Assembly: GCA_963931865.1 (NCBI GenBank)
Contig: OZ007507.1
Span: forward strand, 20,091,985 to 20,155,984
DNA from: Axinella damicornis
Lineage: Eukaryota; Porifera; Demospongiae; Axinellida; Axinellidae
Reading direction: 5' to 3'
Length of the DNA: 64,000 bases
Each line of letters begins with the position of its first letter. The first letter of the stretch is position 1. A model generated the notes under the pieces. The model was not told where the DNA came from, ran no database searches, and worked only from the letters and a program-made list of their open reading frames with translations. A program made the position numbers and the translations under genes. Of this stretch, positions 57,175-64,000 are shown piece by piece.

Positions 57175-57266
57175 GTATTCGTTCGTGGTTTAAGGAACAG
57201 AATACTTGTCCCACGTGCCGTAACCACGCCCTCCTGCCTGATGAGTACCCCTTCCTGGGACAGTAA
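39496..57266 (+). CDS. DZIP3: DZIP3/TTC3-like RING-H2 E3 ubiquitin ligase (31 exons)
   Basis: Exons: 39496-39558, 41413-41515, 41752-41870, 42045-42088, 44000-44087, 44351-44547, 44660-44757, 44834-44916, 45240-45334, 45570-45632, 45698-45752, 46008-46140, 46216-46247, 46307-46360, 46697-46814, 47183-47379, 47625-48050, 48344-48489, 49052-49252, 50754-52284, 52499-52638, 52879-52941, 53166-53262, 53376-53452, 53559-53643, 53714-53821, 54047-54226, 54286-54479, 54613-54772, 54836-54985, 57174-57266. All are GT-AG, every phase matches, and the total of 5193 nt encodes 1730 aa. Order: acidic N-terminus, TPR repeats, a Cys/His segment, a long charged disordered region, coiled coil, Pro/Met-rich linker, C-terminal RING-H2. 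This is the layout of TTC3/DZIP3 ligases, which transfer ubiquitin from an E2. The C-terminal CPTCRNHALLPDEYP is closer to what I recall of DZIP3 than of TTC3. Confidence 0.8.
40580..40728. mobile_element. MITE with TTAACTCTTTACCAACC inverted ends
   Basis: 149 bp. The 17-bp terminal inverted repeats TTAACTCTTTACCAACC / GGTTGGTAAAGAGTTAA are perfect, and TTAA may be part of the target site. There is no coding capacity. Confidence 0.85.
41299..41356. repeat. poly(C) run with one A
   Basis: About 58 nt, ending 56 bp before the acceptor of E3 ligase exon 2. Confidence 0.85.
42690..43330. repeat. diverged inverted pair of exon-like sequences
   Basis: GCGAGGGAGCATGTGAC…GCGAAATTCAAACA (42735-42790) recurs in reverse complement at 43195-43245. 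An ATG frame of 54 codons starts at 42836 (MAKQETFSTLNQLHPESKLA) and runs to a consensus donor, CCGA-GTAAGT. The reverse copy also runs into a donor-like GTGAGT. It lies within E3 ligase intron 4. Confidence 0.5.
43397..43664. mobile_element. 268-bp MITE (AAGGGGGTGACACTCCCAT termini)
   Basis: Left end AAGGGGGTGACACTCCCATT…GACGCCGTAGTCAGAGCTG and its reverse complement on the right pair over about 45 bp with two or three mismatches. TTAA flanks or ends lie on both sides. The interior has repeated TTGACCG motifs. In E3 ligase intron 4. Confidence 0.85.
44088..44293. repeat. G-rich minisatellite following donor of exon 5
   Basis: GGGTGGGAGGG, poly(G), GATGGATGG and GGAGGGAGG units begin at the splice donor of exon 5. 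Confidence 0.9.
45760..45955. repeat. (CCCT)n tract before exon 12 acceptor
   Basis: CCCTCCCTCC array with a few TGTCCC units, forming an extended polypyrimidine tract of E3 ligase intron 11. Confidence 0.9.
46456..46655. other. assembly gap (200 N)
   Basis: Exactly 200 unknown bases, probably a fixed-size placeholder. It lies in E3 ligase intron 14. Exons 14 and 15 are both phase 0 at this junction, so no exon needs to be missing, though a phase 0-0 exon cannot be excluded. Confidence 0.95.
46830..47010. repeat. G-rich tract following donor of exon 15
   Basis: GGGAGGAGGGGAGAGG units with a poly(G) run (about 46911-46936), beginning within 20 bp of the donor. Confidence 0.9.
47515..47610. 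repeat. AATCTCCAGT decamer repeat
   Basis: About nine units of a 10-bp motif in E3 ligase intron 16. The same decamer appears at 55022-55050 in intron 30. Confidence 0.85.
48440..48572 (+). repeat. duplicated end of E3 ligase exon 18 with donor
   Basis: AGGAAGGGGCTGATGGG…GAGGCT-CCTGTCTCTC…GATGAGGA-GGAAAGACGTGAG occurs at about 48437-48494 (true exon end) and again at 48517-48573 in the intron, with a few substitutions. Both copies end in a GTGAGT-like donor. Confidence 0.85.
48671..49000. mobile_element. 330-bp inverted-repeat element
   Basis: The roughly 95-bp arms share GGAATGAGATATGAAGCTGG and CATTGTGATCAGCATGAA. In E3 ligase intron 18. A diverged half copy lies at 39960-40075 (GAGATATAAAGCTGGGGATT, ATTGTGGTCAGCATAAAAG). 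Confidence 0.8.
49460..49835. repeat. GGGAGGAAGGGA minisatellite in E3 ligase intron 19
   Basis: Purine-only tract with a longer period (…GAGTTGAAGGAGGAAGTGAG units, 3 copies). Long minus-strand Pro/Ser/Leu frames through it are by-products. Confidence 0.85.
49850..50753. other. rest of E3 ligase intron 19
   Basis: An ATG frame at 50134 (MAKRCQEEYEDVSEVLHPST, 24 codons) preceded by GTTGTTCGAA repeats looks like the 5' end of another transcribed element, but has no recognisable continuation. A (TA)n tract (50480-50512) and a foldback (50612-50661) follow. Confidence 0.4.
50612..50661. repeat. foldback element (GTCTCATTCCCAGGCC)
   Basis: TCTCATTCCCA…TGGGAATGAGG arms; 50 bp, in E3 ligase intron 19. 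Confidence 0.8.
52285..52363. repeat. (GT)n then poly(G) directly after donor of exon 20
   Basis: GTGGGTACTGGTGTGCGTGTGTG… then 31 G. Confidence 0.9.
52683..52858. repeat. (CCCT)n tract before exon 22 acceptor
   Basis: Nearly pure TCCC repeat of about 150 bp ending 20 bp before the acceptor. Confidence 0.9.
53461..53505. repeat. (TGG)n then poly(G) after donor of exon 24
   Basis: Begins 8 bp after the GTAAGT donor; about 26 G. Confidence 0.9.
55105..57000 (+). repeat. tandem ~470-bp units with ATG-exon-donor structure, split by an insertion
   Basis: Unit 1 (about 55117-55585) and unit 3 (about 56570-57000) share GTTCCAATTA-CGCACATG, CGATCGCGAGCAATGGCGAC, CAAAAGGAAGACAAG and GCGATCACGGCCGT. 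The start of a unit 2 (55586-55690: CGAGGGGCGACCGCACTCCT) is cut off where the element at 55704 begins. Within each unit a ~165-bp half repeats (GAGCAATGG…AAGGTGAGTTTC…GCGATCACGGC). Each half has an ATG in Kozak-like context and, about 45-60 nt on, a GTGAGT donor. Lies in the intron that splits the RING domain. Confidence 0.75.
55704..56512. mobile_element. ~810-bp element with TGGGGCGAGCCTGAGCGAG inverted ends
   Basis: TGGGGCGAGCCTGAGCGAG at 55704 and CTCGCTCAGGCTCGCCCCA at 56494-56512 are exact reverse complements (19 bp). It splits the tandem units described at 55105-57000. No transposase frame was seen (the longest frame is 87 codons, without recognisable motif), so it appears non-autonomous. 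Confidence 0.8.
57015..57087. repeat. 39-bp tandem duplication
   Basis: ATTACGCGGCACAATTTTTC and TACCAGGAGTGTAATTA occur twice in a row. Confidence 0.9.
57119..57173. repeat. (CA)n forming the acceptor of the last E3 ligase exon
   Basis: The run ends CACACAG directly before TGTATTCG of exon 31, so the AG acceptor is part of the microsatellite edge. Confidence 0.9.
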
Positions 57267-57408
57267 CATACTCTTACACTAACAACACACTCACAAACAC
57301 TTTATTTGGTTTAAACTTTGTAAAAGCTGCTGACTGACTACTGCTGTATTGAGTTTTTAAAACTTGTACACTTTGATTCCATTCCACATTGACATGGCTT
57401 GACGGTGT

Positions 57409-57442
57409 TAGCCTCATTCCCAGGCAGTTCTGGGAATGAGAC
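57409..57442. repeat. foldback element (TAGCCTCATTCCCAGGC)
   Basis: CCTCATTCCCAG…CTGGGAATGAG. Confidence 0.8.
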
Positions 57443-57879
57443 TGTGACACTGAAACATAGTGACTAGTAAGTTTGTAACCAGACTGCAGCTGATTGGTGG
57501 ACTAAGGGCAAACTCAATGGCTCCATCAGGCCTAGCCATGGTCACCATAATGTTGGTTAGCCAAATAAATGGGCGTGACAAGCAGAAAATGCTAGTGTGA
57601 TTGTCAACCTAAGTGGGTGTGGTTGTGCAGTATTTAGTCCTCACTGTTCGTCTTCACATCAAGGCAGCTCTGATCACACTTGCATATATTCAGAGTGGTT
57701 GCTAAGAACTGCACTCCTTCAAGCTAGGTGTAATCGCAGTAACCATGCTTGTAGACAGGTTACATGCTCTACCTTGATTCCATTTAGCAGCAGAATGGTT
57801 AGACCATGAGGAATGGGACCTCCCTATCTCTTTCATGATGCAAGCTTTGGTCGGGGCATGTCACAAGCTCACAGTAGCC

Positions 57880-57940
57880 TAGTCTCGTTCCCAGACCCTC
57901 ATACGCATGGAAGGAGGGTCTGGGAACGGGCACAAGACTA
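57880..57940. repeat. foldback element (TAGTCTCGTTCCCAGACCCT)
   Basis: TAGTCTCGTTCCCAGACCCTC pairs with GAGGGTCTGGGAACG-GCACAAGACTA; a variant with TAGTCTC ends. Confidence 0.8.
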
Positions 57941-58193
57941 CCAGTAGCCCTTCACTGCCTCACAGGTGGTGTAGTCCAGGCCAAGCTGGGGTTAACTTTT
58001 AAGGTTTGGGAATGTGCTATACAATCATTAGACATGAGAATAATGTGCAACACCCAACATTCCCTAGCTGGGAGAAAACACCTGGTTGGTAAAGACACAT
58101 GTACAATGTGGATTGTACTACCAAAGGGGCAGTACTGAAATCGTATCTACACAACAACATAAACTATGAGAGAAACTGTAATGTTATAATTTC

Positions 58194-58507
58194 CTACGTG
58201 TTTGTTTGTGTGTTGTTGAGCTCTCTCACTAACTGTTCAACTAACTCCAAATGAACAGGGTTTTCCTCTGATGTGTTCTGCAAGCAATCAATGAAATACT
58301 CGAACGCCCTCATCCCCTTCGAGGGTATCTTCTGGAGGATGAACAGATTCTTGTCTCTTCTCGTCATGGTTGGTAGGCCAAGCCGATCTACTTCATCCGG
58401 GGTCAGCATCTGTTTGGAAAAGAGCGCCCCCTTCATGGCATCAGGGTTCATGTCTCTCACCAGCTCCACTGTACATTTCTGCAGAGTTCGGCGCTTGTGT
58501 GGGTCCA
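58194..58507 (-). CDS. CARD-domain protein, 3' terminal exon
   Basis: Minus-strand exon with acceptor CTTCACAG at 58508-58515 and stop at 58194. It encodes about 104 residues forming one death-fold domain of the CARD type: LQKCTVELVRDMNPDAMKGA, then LTPDEVDRLGLPTMTRRDKN, then LQKIPSKGMRAFEYFIDCLQ, ending HLELVEQLVRELNNTQTNT. CARDs recruit caspases or signalling adaptors through homotypic binding. The exon begins in phase 1, so earlier exons must exist on the minus strand above 58510. None was identified with confidence; an open stretch with a donor at about 60713-60900 is a weak candidate but its phase does not fit. Confidence 0.75.
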
Positions 58508-59899
58508 CTGTGAAGAATGCAAGAAGATGGTTAGGACTTAATGTCTGTGTGTCCAGATGTCCACACCCACCAACGTTCTCCACAAGGCATGTGTGGACGG
58601 CTGGGCACAAGATAAGAACCTCTGCTCAAAACAGACTTGATCTTCTTTCAAATAAATTTTTTTTGGCTATGTACATTTCTTGCTCCCATCACCGACCTTC
58701 AGTCTCAATAAGTTTCATTTCGAATTTCATGTTGATCGATATTAGTCCACAAGGGTGACATGCATGTGATCAACCACCTCCATAGCCTTGAACCCAGGCA
58801 TATCCGGGGTGCCTTGGTTTGAGGCTACCACCTCCAGTGTGGACATGTGGTGGCCTAGCCTTGTTCCCAGGCCTACAGTGGGCCTGGGAACGAAGCTAGT
58901 GATGGCCAGCAGTTTTCAGATGGTCAAAGATAATGATTTGTGACCCCAGTTGCAGCCATGGGCACAACTGAACTGCCAAGGTATGATGGTTGCCATGAGT
59001 CCCCCCCCCCCCCCCCCCCCCCCATTTGGTTCCCAGAAACAAAATGCAGAAGGAGAGTGTTGGGAACCAACCCCCTCCCTTATTCGAACACTTACTTGAC
59101 CTTTGTCCCGTGTAAGCTTACACGTAGTCTCTACAGTCAGACACGTACACGCCTACGGCCGCAGACGCTTTTTCCTGTTTGGGGGTGTGGCCGCCACACT
59201 TCCAAACCGTCTGGCCTGCGAAGCTTCGAAGCTATACATGCACGGCGATCGCATACCGCCTGCGTAGGCCTATAGGTAATAATTATGCTAGCGTAATCGA
59301 GGTAGCATGCAGGCCACGGAACTAGGCTAGCAATTTCGTTCCTGACAGAATGCAGGCTAATTTTGTCAATTAAATTTCTTCGCTTAGCTACATGTTATCA
59401 GCATACAGAGATTGCACTAAGTTTGTACAAAGCCAATACAGACAAAAATAAATATTTAAGTGTCTGTTTCGACCCTTTTATTTTACCTCCTGGGTCTCAT
59501 CAGTTGGCAGGGAGGTGTTTTTGTTTTGGACTTTTTTTAGTGGGTTTGTGGGGGGGGGGGGGGGGGGGGGGGGGGGTTGTTGGGTTTTTTTTTTGACTTT
59601 TTTGTTTTTGAGTGGGTTTGTGTTTTGCCAATTTGTTCTTTTGTTACTTGTTGTGGTAAAAAAAAATTTTCATTACAGTTGAATTTTTTTTGAGTGTATA
59701 GTGTTTGCTTTTGTTCATGCAGCTTTTGTTGTTGTTGCACAAGAAAATACAGCAATACACGGATGTACAAATAGCTAGCTAAAAGATACATTGTAAGTGA
59801 ACATGCAAGAAACAGTCAAATAAATACAATGCCTAGGCAGCTACAATAACAGAAATAGAATAGTGAGCAAATGAAAATATCTCATGCAAGAATGCATGC
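58508..59899. other. intergenic or 5' introns of CARD gene
   Basis: Contains a foldback (58856-58899), poly(C) (59001-59023) and poly(G) (59551-59576) runs with flanking T-rich sequence. No exon was recognised. Confidence 0.5.
58856..58899. repeat. foldback element (TAGCCTTGTTCCCAGGCC)
   Basis: TAGCCTTGTTCCCAGGCCTA…GGCCTGGGAACGAAGCTA; 44 bp. Confidence 0.9.
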
Positions 59900-60490
59900 A
59901 TGCAGAGACATGCAGTATACAACAGATATACAGGGACATGCAGTACACAACTCATGCAGGGACGTGCAGTACACAACTCATGCAGGGACATGCAGTATAC
60001 AACAGCTATACAGGGACATGCAGTACACAACTCATGCAGGGACGTGCAGTACTCCACTCATGCAGGGACGTCCAGTACACAACTCATGCAGGGACATGCA
60101 GTACACAACTCATGCAGGGACGTGCAGTACACAACTCATGCAGGGACGTGCAGTACACAACTCATGCGCTGCAGGGGCATGCAGTACACAACTCATGCAG
60201 GGACAGACATGCAGTACACAACTCATGCAGGGACATGCAGTACACAACTCATGCAGGGACATGCAGTACACAACTCATGCAGGGACATGCAGTACACAAC
60301 TCATGCGCTGCAGGGGCATGCAGTACACAACTCATGCAGGGACATGCAGTACACAACTCATGCAGGGACATGCAGGGCACAACTCATGCAGGGACATGCA
60401 GTACACAACTCATGCAGGGACATGCAGACATGCAGTACACAACTCATGCAGTACACAACTCATGCAGGGACATGCAGTACACATGCAACT
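59900..60490. repeat. 26-bp minisatellite, about 21 units
   Basis: Units of GGGACATGCAGTACACAACT CATGCA, with variants CGTGCAG, GCTGCAGGGGC and GACAGACATG. A higher-order period is visible: the GCGCTGCAGGGGCATG variant occurs twice, at about 60165 and 60305. Frames through it are open for lack of stops. Confidence 0.95.
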
Positions 60491-60712
60491 CATGCAGTAT
60501 ACACACAGCTATAGTGACAGTATATTATTGACTCATGCAAAGCATGCAAATAACAATGTATACAAATAACAATGTATACCTCGCGCGCGCGCGGCGTGCT
60601 AGTACTAGCTTTCCGCTCGCTCTTATGCATCCACACGTCCACGCTGACATACTTCAGTTTTAGGCAACCAATATTATTCTTATGAAGAATTCAAAGTCTC
60701 AACTTACGGTTG

Positions 60713-60960
60713 GGCCTACCTGGCCGCTGTTTTGCTTTCCTTGAGGTCGAGTCGCTGCACGTTGTGGGTATAGGCCAGAAGAATTCCCGTGTCTGCGGCG
60801 CGTAGGCGGTAGAGGTCGCCGAATTCCCGTGTCTGCGGCGCGTATGCAGAACATTCGAAATCGGAACCAGCACTCCCGAACAATGGAGAAGCAGTCGGTG
60901 TCCTTGGTACATATACCCTTACGCTTTCCCGCCAAGGTCTTGAAAACAACCAATCAGGCT
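60713..60960 (-). other. possible exon, unassigned
   Basis: Open minus-strand stretch reading GSAGSDFECSAYAPQTREFG and LLAYTHNVQRLDLKESKTAA to a donor-like GTAGGC. It contains a 40-bp direct repeat (GAATTCCCGTGTCTGCGGCG twice). No domain was recognised and there is no ATG in frame; it may be non-coding. Confidence 0.25.
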
Positions 60961-60976
60961 TCTTAAAAGTGGCCAA

Positions 60977-62440
60977 TCAGCTTTCGGATCCCTATTGCTC
61001 TGTTAACCCTTACCATACGCAACCTAGCTGTACTGGGATCCGGGATCTGGGAATGGACCTCAATGACAATCCATGAAGGCTCATGCTGAGATTCATGCGA
61101 TGAATGAATTGGACACTGCCTGAGAATGTACCCCTTGCATGCCTGGTGAGTGCATGGTCCACACACCACCTGGCACCACAACACCGCTCTCCAGGGTTGA
61201 TGTGCAGATGTATCAGAATTTCATAAACTGCAACACCCTCTTGATATCATTATCATCCTGTACATTAGCACCTGTATGCCACACAGTATACTTATGCAGA
61301 CCCTAACCCAACACTAACAGTATACGGAGGCTAATGTACAGAAATTGTAGTATATAGCTAGCTATAATATATTTAGTTTGCTTATATTGTCCAGGGTGTG
61401 CCTCAATGTCCATAGATGTTGTTTCTGGGTTTTTTTCACCATAACTACTGAGCTCCCAGCCCTGACTGAAGGGTGAGTTGGAAGTAGTCTCGTGCCCAGA
61501 CGTCCACGCCTACCGGCGGAGAACGTCTGGTGGTTTGAGTTACGTTTCTTGTCTCAGAGGCGTGTCCAAGATAGGTGTAATTGAAGTGCTGATTGCGCTA
61601 AGAATGCAATTATCTGAAGATAAACGCTCCTTTCTGTACTATTTGTCATGTAGCCCTGCCTTCAAGTAGTCAGTGACATCCCCTAACCCCCCGAAACATC
61701 GGCTGCTAACAGAACGGCGGTGGACTTCATTATTCCGGTATACTGCCATAAACCGTTGTTTTTCGAAGTTGGAGATGGCTGAAAGGTTCTTAGAAGCTAC
61801 GAAGGGGTGTCATCAACCAACAGCGAATTATGAGCTGTTTCAACTGAGGTGTTTTTGACTCCTCGATCGATCGGTGACGTTACCCACAGTAAGTTACACA
61901 TGCGCTCTTCGATTTCATTGGCCATCTCAAATTCCAGATGGGAAAGGTGTTAGTGACAAGAAATCGCACTCAAAACACCAGACCTTCTCCGCGGGGGCAC
62001 GTGTGAAGGGCTGGGCACGAGACTAAGTCGGAAGTTGACTGAGGATGTGCAGGGTCCTACTCATCTAAGCACATGTTTCTGAAGGTATTGGATGCTGGAC
62101 CGATTTATCCTCCTCAGTACATCAAAGGAATGCCCACGCACTGTGGTAGAACTAGTGTTCTACCCGACATACTGCAGGTGGCTATCTAGCTATCGAATGA
62201 TGCTCATAGGAACTTCGTTTTTGAAGTGCTGCTTTGATGGTAAATATACCAGTTTGATTATGGGTGCCAAGACGGTACTCAAGACATAGTTGATCGATAT
62301 TGTGCATGCACAGTCCAGCTGCACCAGGCGTAATGACTGTGCCATGCATGCAACAATGTTGTCAGTTGCTATAGCAACGATTGCAACACCATGTCCCTTG
62401 TCATCATAATAATTATTAGGTGATGTACTTGCAGACTATA
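60977..62440. other. intergenic
   Basis: No gene recognised apart from the element at 61485-62025. Confidence 0.5.
61485..62025. mobile_element. 541-bp element with TAGTCTCGTGCCCAG ends
   Basis: TAGTCTCGTGCCCAG at the left and CTGGGCACGAGACTA at the right are exact reverse complements. The ends resemble the TAGTCTCGTTCCCAG variant of the small foldbacks (57880-57940), so this may be a longer relative. The interior has no recognised gene. Confidence 0.75.
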
Positions 62441-62986
62441 TACCGTATAGCGGGTTATTTTGTGGGTGTGAATTTTCGTGAAATGCTGGATACGGTCGTC
62501 AGAATTAATTTTCGTGGTTCTAATTTTCGTGGCACCCGCGTTCACGTTATTGTCACTGATGACGTAATATGAAAATTAGTACGCATGGTTTGATGGCCGA
62601 AGTACAGTTTCAACGACATTGCACTTCACTATATAGCGTGATAAAAGACATGTGGGAGGAGAAGAACTAACATGCTAAAGCGAGAATGGCAACTGTATTG
62701 GTCCATTTGCTGTGGCGAGAGTTACTGGCCTCATTTTTCGTCGCCGGCCTGGGTCCAATTTGATCGCAACGAGAGGGACAGCTGGTGATAGAGGATCCTG
62801 TCAATCGAGGACGCTGTCAACAGGACGCAGTCACGCAGGTACAGCTACGAAGAGCCGTGTACTTGAACGACGGCACCTACATGTTGCACAGCGCGTTTGA
62901 AAATTTCGTGGGTGGAAAATTTCGTGACTTGTTGATGACGAAAATATCAAAATTGGCACCCCGCGAAAATAACCCGCTATACGGTA
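62441..62986. mobile_element. 546-bp TIR element (TACCGTATAGCGGGTTATTT)
   Basis: TACCGTATAGCGGGTTATTT at the left and AAATAACCCGCTATACGGTA at the right match as terminal inverted repeats of about 28 bp, flanked by TA/CA. Subterminal repeats of TTTTCGTGG occur at both ends. No transposase. A non-autonomous DNA transposon. Confidence 0.9.
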
Positions 62987-63170
62987 CATGATTGCGGGAG
63001 TGGTAGTATGTTTTTAGCCACAAGTGTGATTGGCTACATATTTGAATGGTAATGTGGTTTACAAGCAGTGCCATATCTGGTTACAATAATTATTACAGTG
63101 TACTCATAAACTATAAAAGGTGTACAACTCCACAGAAATGTATTGTAATAACTGATGCAAAAGGGAAACA

Positions 63171-64000
63171 TCAGAATACTTGAATTCTGTTGTTTCCTTC
63201 ATCACACACATGCACAAAACCATCTCTGTCGACAGTTACACCAACAGGATAGCAAAGTTCACCTTGCTTGGTTCCATACTTGCAAAACGAGGCTACAAAC
63301 TCCCCACTCCTCTGAAACACGGACACTCGATGGTTGTCATACTCTGTGATGTACAGAAGGTCATCCGCTCCCAGGCAAATCCCCATTGGTCTCTTAAGCT
63401 TACCCTTGTCTGAACCTCGGGTACCAAAGGACCTCTGAAAGTGACCTGCTGGTTCGGAGACCTGAATCCGATGGTTGTCACAGTCAGTGATATAAATATT
63501 ACCATGGCGATCTTTGACCAAGTCGTAGGGCCAGTGGAGCTGTCCCTGCGTACTTCCATGAGAACCAAAACTCCTGACAAAGTTCAGGTTCTTGTCAAAG
63601 ACTTGAATTCGACTATTGTTTCGATCACATGCGTAAACGTGCTCTCCAATGACAGCAATACCACACGGGTGGTTTAGCTCACCTGGCCGACTTCCCTCCC
63701 TACCAATTACTTTCAAACACTTTCCGTTACTGCTGTGCTTGGAAATTGAGTGGCTGCTAGAACTAGCAATATAAACATTGCCACCTTTATCCATAGCAAG
63801 TCCACTTGGGTTACTGAACTCGTGTTCTGCAAAATCTCTTGCCTCCATCTTCCTTCCTTCCCTTTTGAACACTCTGACCTTATGACCTCCCGACTCTGAC
63901 ACCAGAAGCTGTTGACCAGCGTCAAATATAGCGGCAAAAGGATGGCGAAGACCCTCAATCACCATCACTGGTTCGCCAAGCTGAGAAGGGGGGATTTTAA
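63171..64000 (-). CDS. NHL-repeat protein (TRIM-NHL-like), C-terminal part
   Basis: Open from the right edge to a stop at 63171, about 276 residues. In-frame codons (…PPSQLGEPV) precede the first ATG (63965), so the N-terminus lies outside the window. Six NHL-type blades are visible, with repeated motifs such as NPSGLAMDKGGNVYIASSSS, HPCGIAVIGEHVYACDRNNS and RIQVFDKNLNFVRSFGSHGS. The end VTVDRDGFVHVCDEGNNRIQ closes a beta-propeller. Such C-termini are typical of TRIM2/3/71-like E3 ligases and bind RNA or protein; the RING and B-box parts cannot be seen here. Confidence 0.8.
   Translation of the reverse strand, partial: KIPPSQLGEPVMVIEGLRHPFAAIFDAGQQLLVSESGGHKVRVFKREGRKMEARDFAEHEFSNPSGLAMDKGGNVYIASSSSHSISKHSSNGKCLKVIGREGSRPGELNHPCGIAVIGEHVYACDRNNSRIQVFDKNLNFVRSFGSHGSTQGQLHWPYDLVKDRHGNIYITDCDNHRIQVSEPAGHFQRSFGTRGSDKGKLKRPMGICLGADDLLYITEYDNHRVSVFQRSGEFVASFCKYGTKQGELCYPVGVTVDRDGFVHVCDEGNNRIQVF

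Larger units (their letters stand above)
52499..57266 (+). other. E3 ligase exons 21-31: coiled coil, Pro/Met linker, split RING-H2
   Basis: Exons 21-24 are a heptad-rich coiled coil (MQGRVRELESKVQEEKGKG…). Exon 27 is Pro/Met-rich (MRPPFVPMMHMRGSMPPGPR). The RING is C-x2-C-x13-C-x-H-x2-H-x2-C-x10-C-x2-C, with all eight zinc ligands present, so catalytic competence is likely. It is split by an intron after HRFHTD: the first five ligands lie in exon 30 and the last three in exon 31, across a 2.2-kb repeat-filled intron. Confidence 0.85.
57267..58193. other. 3' flank of E3 ligase; intergenic
   Basis: No gene recognised. Two foldback elements lie here (57409-57442, 57880-57940). Confidence 0.6.

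Noticed and set aside
59871..60569. Three overlapping 200-230 codon frames (HNSCRDMQYTTHAG-type repeats)
   Set aside because: Product of the 26-bp minisatellite; no composition or context of a real gene.

Overview
The window is eukaryotic. Genes are split by GT-AG introns, two pairs of genes start head to head, and the encoded products are typical of animals: a MAM/cadherin/Ig/FN3 adhesion receptor, a DZIP3/TTC3-like RING E3 ligase, a CARD protein, an NHL-repeat protein and a mitochondrial ribosomal protein. The mix (intronless LRR/F-box-like genes in near-identical copies, an intronless secreted repeat protein joined to a GT61 glycosyltransferase, dense foldback elements) fits a non-bilaterian animal, most likely a demosponge. 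This assignment is inference; no species-diagnostic gene is present.

Layout. 1-4810: 3' part of an ankyrin-repeat gene (- strand, running off the left edge), with introns full of G- or C-rich minisatellites. 4958-5989: intronless mitochondrial ribosomal protein (+), divergent from the ankyrin gene over 147 bp. 6534-8507: LRR-like gene A (+). 10076-19223: a segmental duplication holding two GT61 glycosyltransferase genes (-). Copy 1 is fused to a secreted repeat-rich ectodomain, copy 2 has a type II membrane anchor, and each carries a dead Ty3/gypsy RT fragment downstream. 20180-21083: a LINE remnant and the 3' relic of a third LRR gene. 21403-39319: one 22-exon type I receptor gene (-), with LRR-like gene B (25553-27520, +) nested in its 17th intron. 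39496-57266: a 31-exon E3 ligase gene (+), divergent from the receptor over about 176 bp. 58194-58507: CARD exon (-). 59900-60490: minisatellite. 61485-62986: two inverted-repeat elements. 63171-64000: NHL-repeat gene (-), running off the right edge.

Exon boundaries of the receptor and the E3 ligase were set by hand from splice sites, checking that the codon phase carries across every junction. Both models close in frame: about 1709 aa for the receptor after discounting one extra C in a C8 run in exon 2, and 1730 aa for the ligase. No transcript or database evidence was available.

The most interesting points are the receptor architecture with its internally duplicated MAM-plus-beta module, the chimeric GT61 gene made by segmental duplication, a nested recent gene duplicate, a triplicated splice-donor/poly-G unit, a consistent strand polarity of low-complexity tracts at intron ends, and a foldback family with termini TAGCCTCGTTCCCAGGC present a dozen times.
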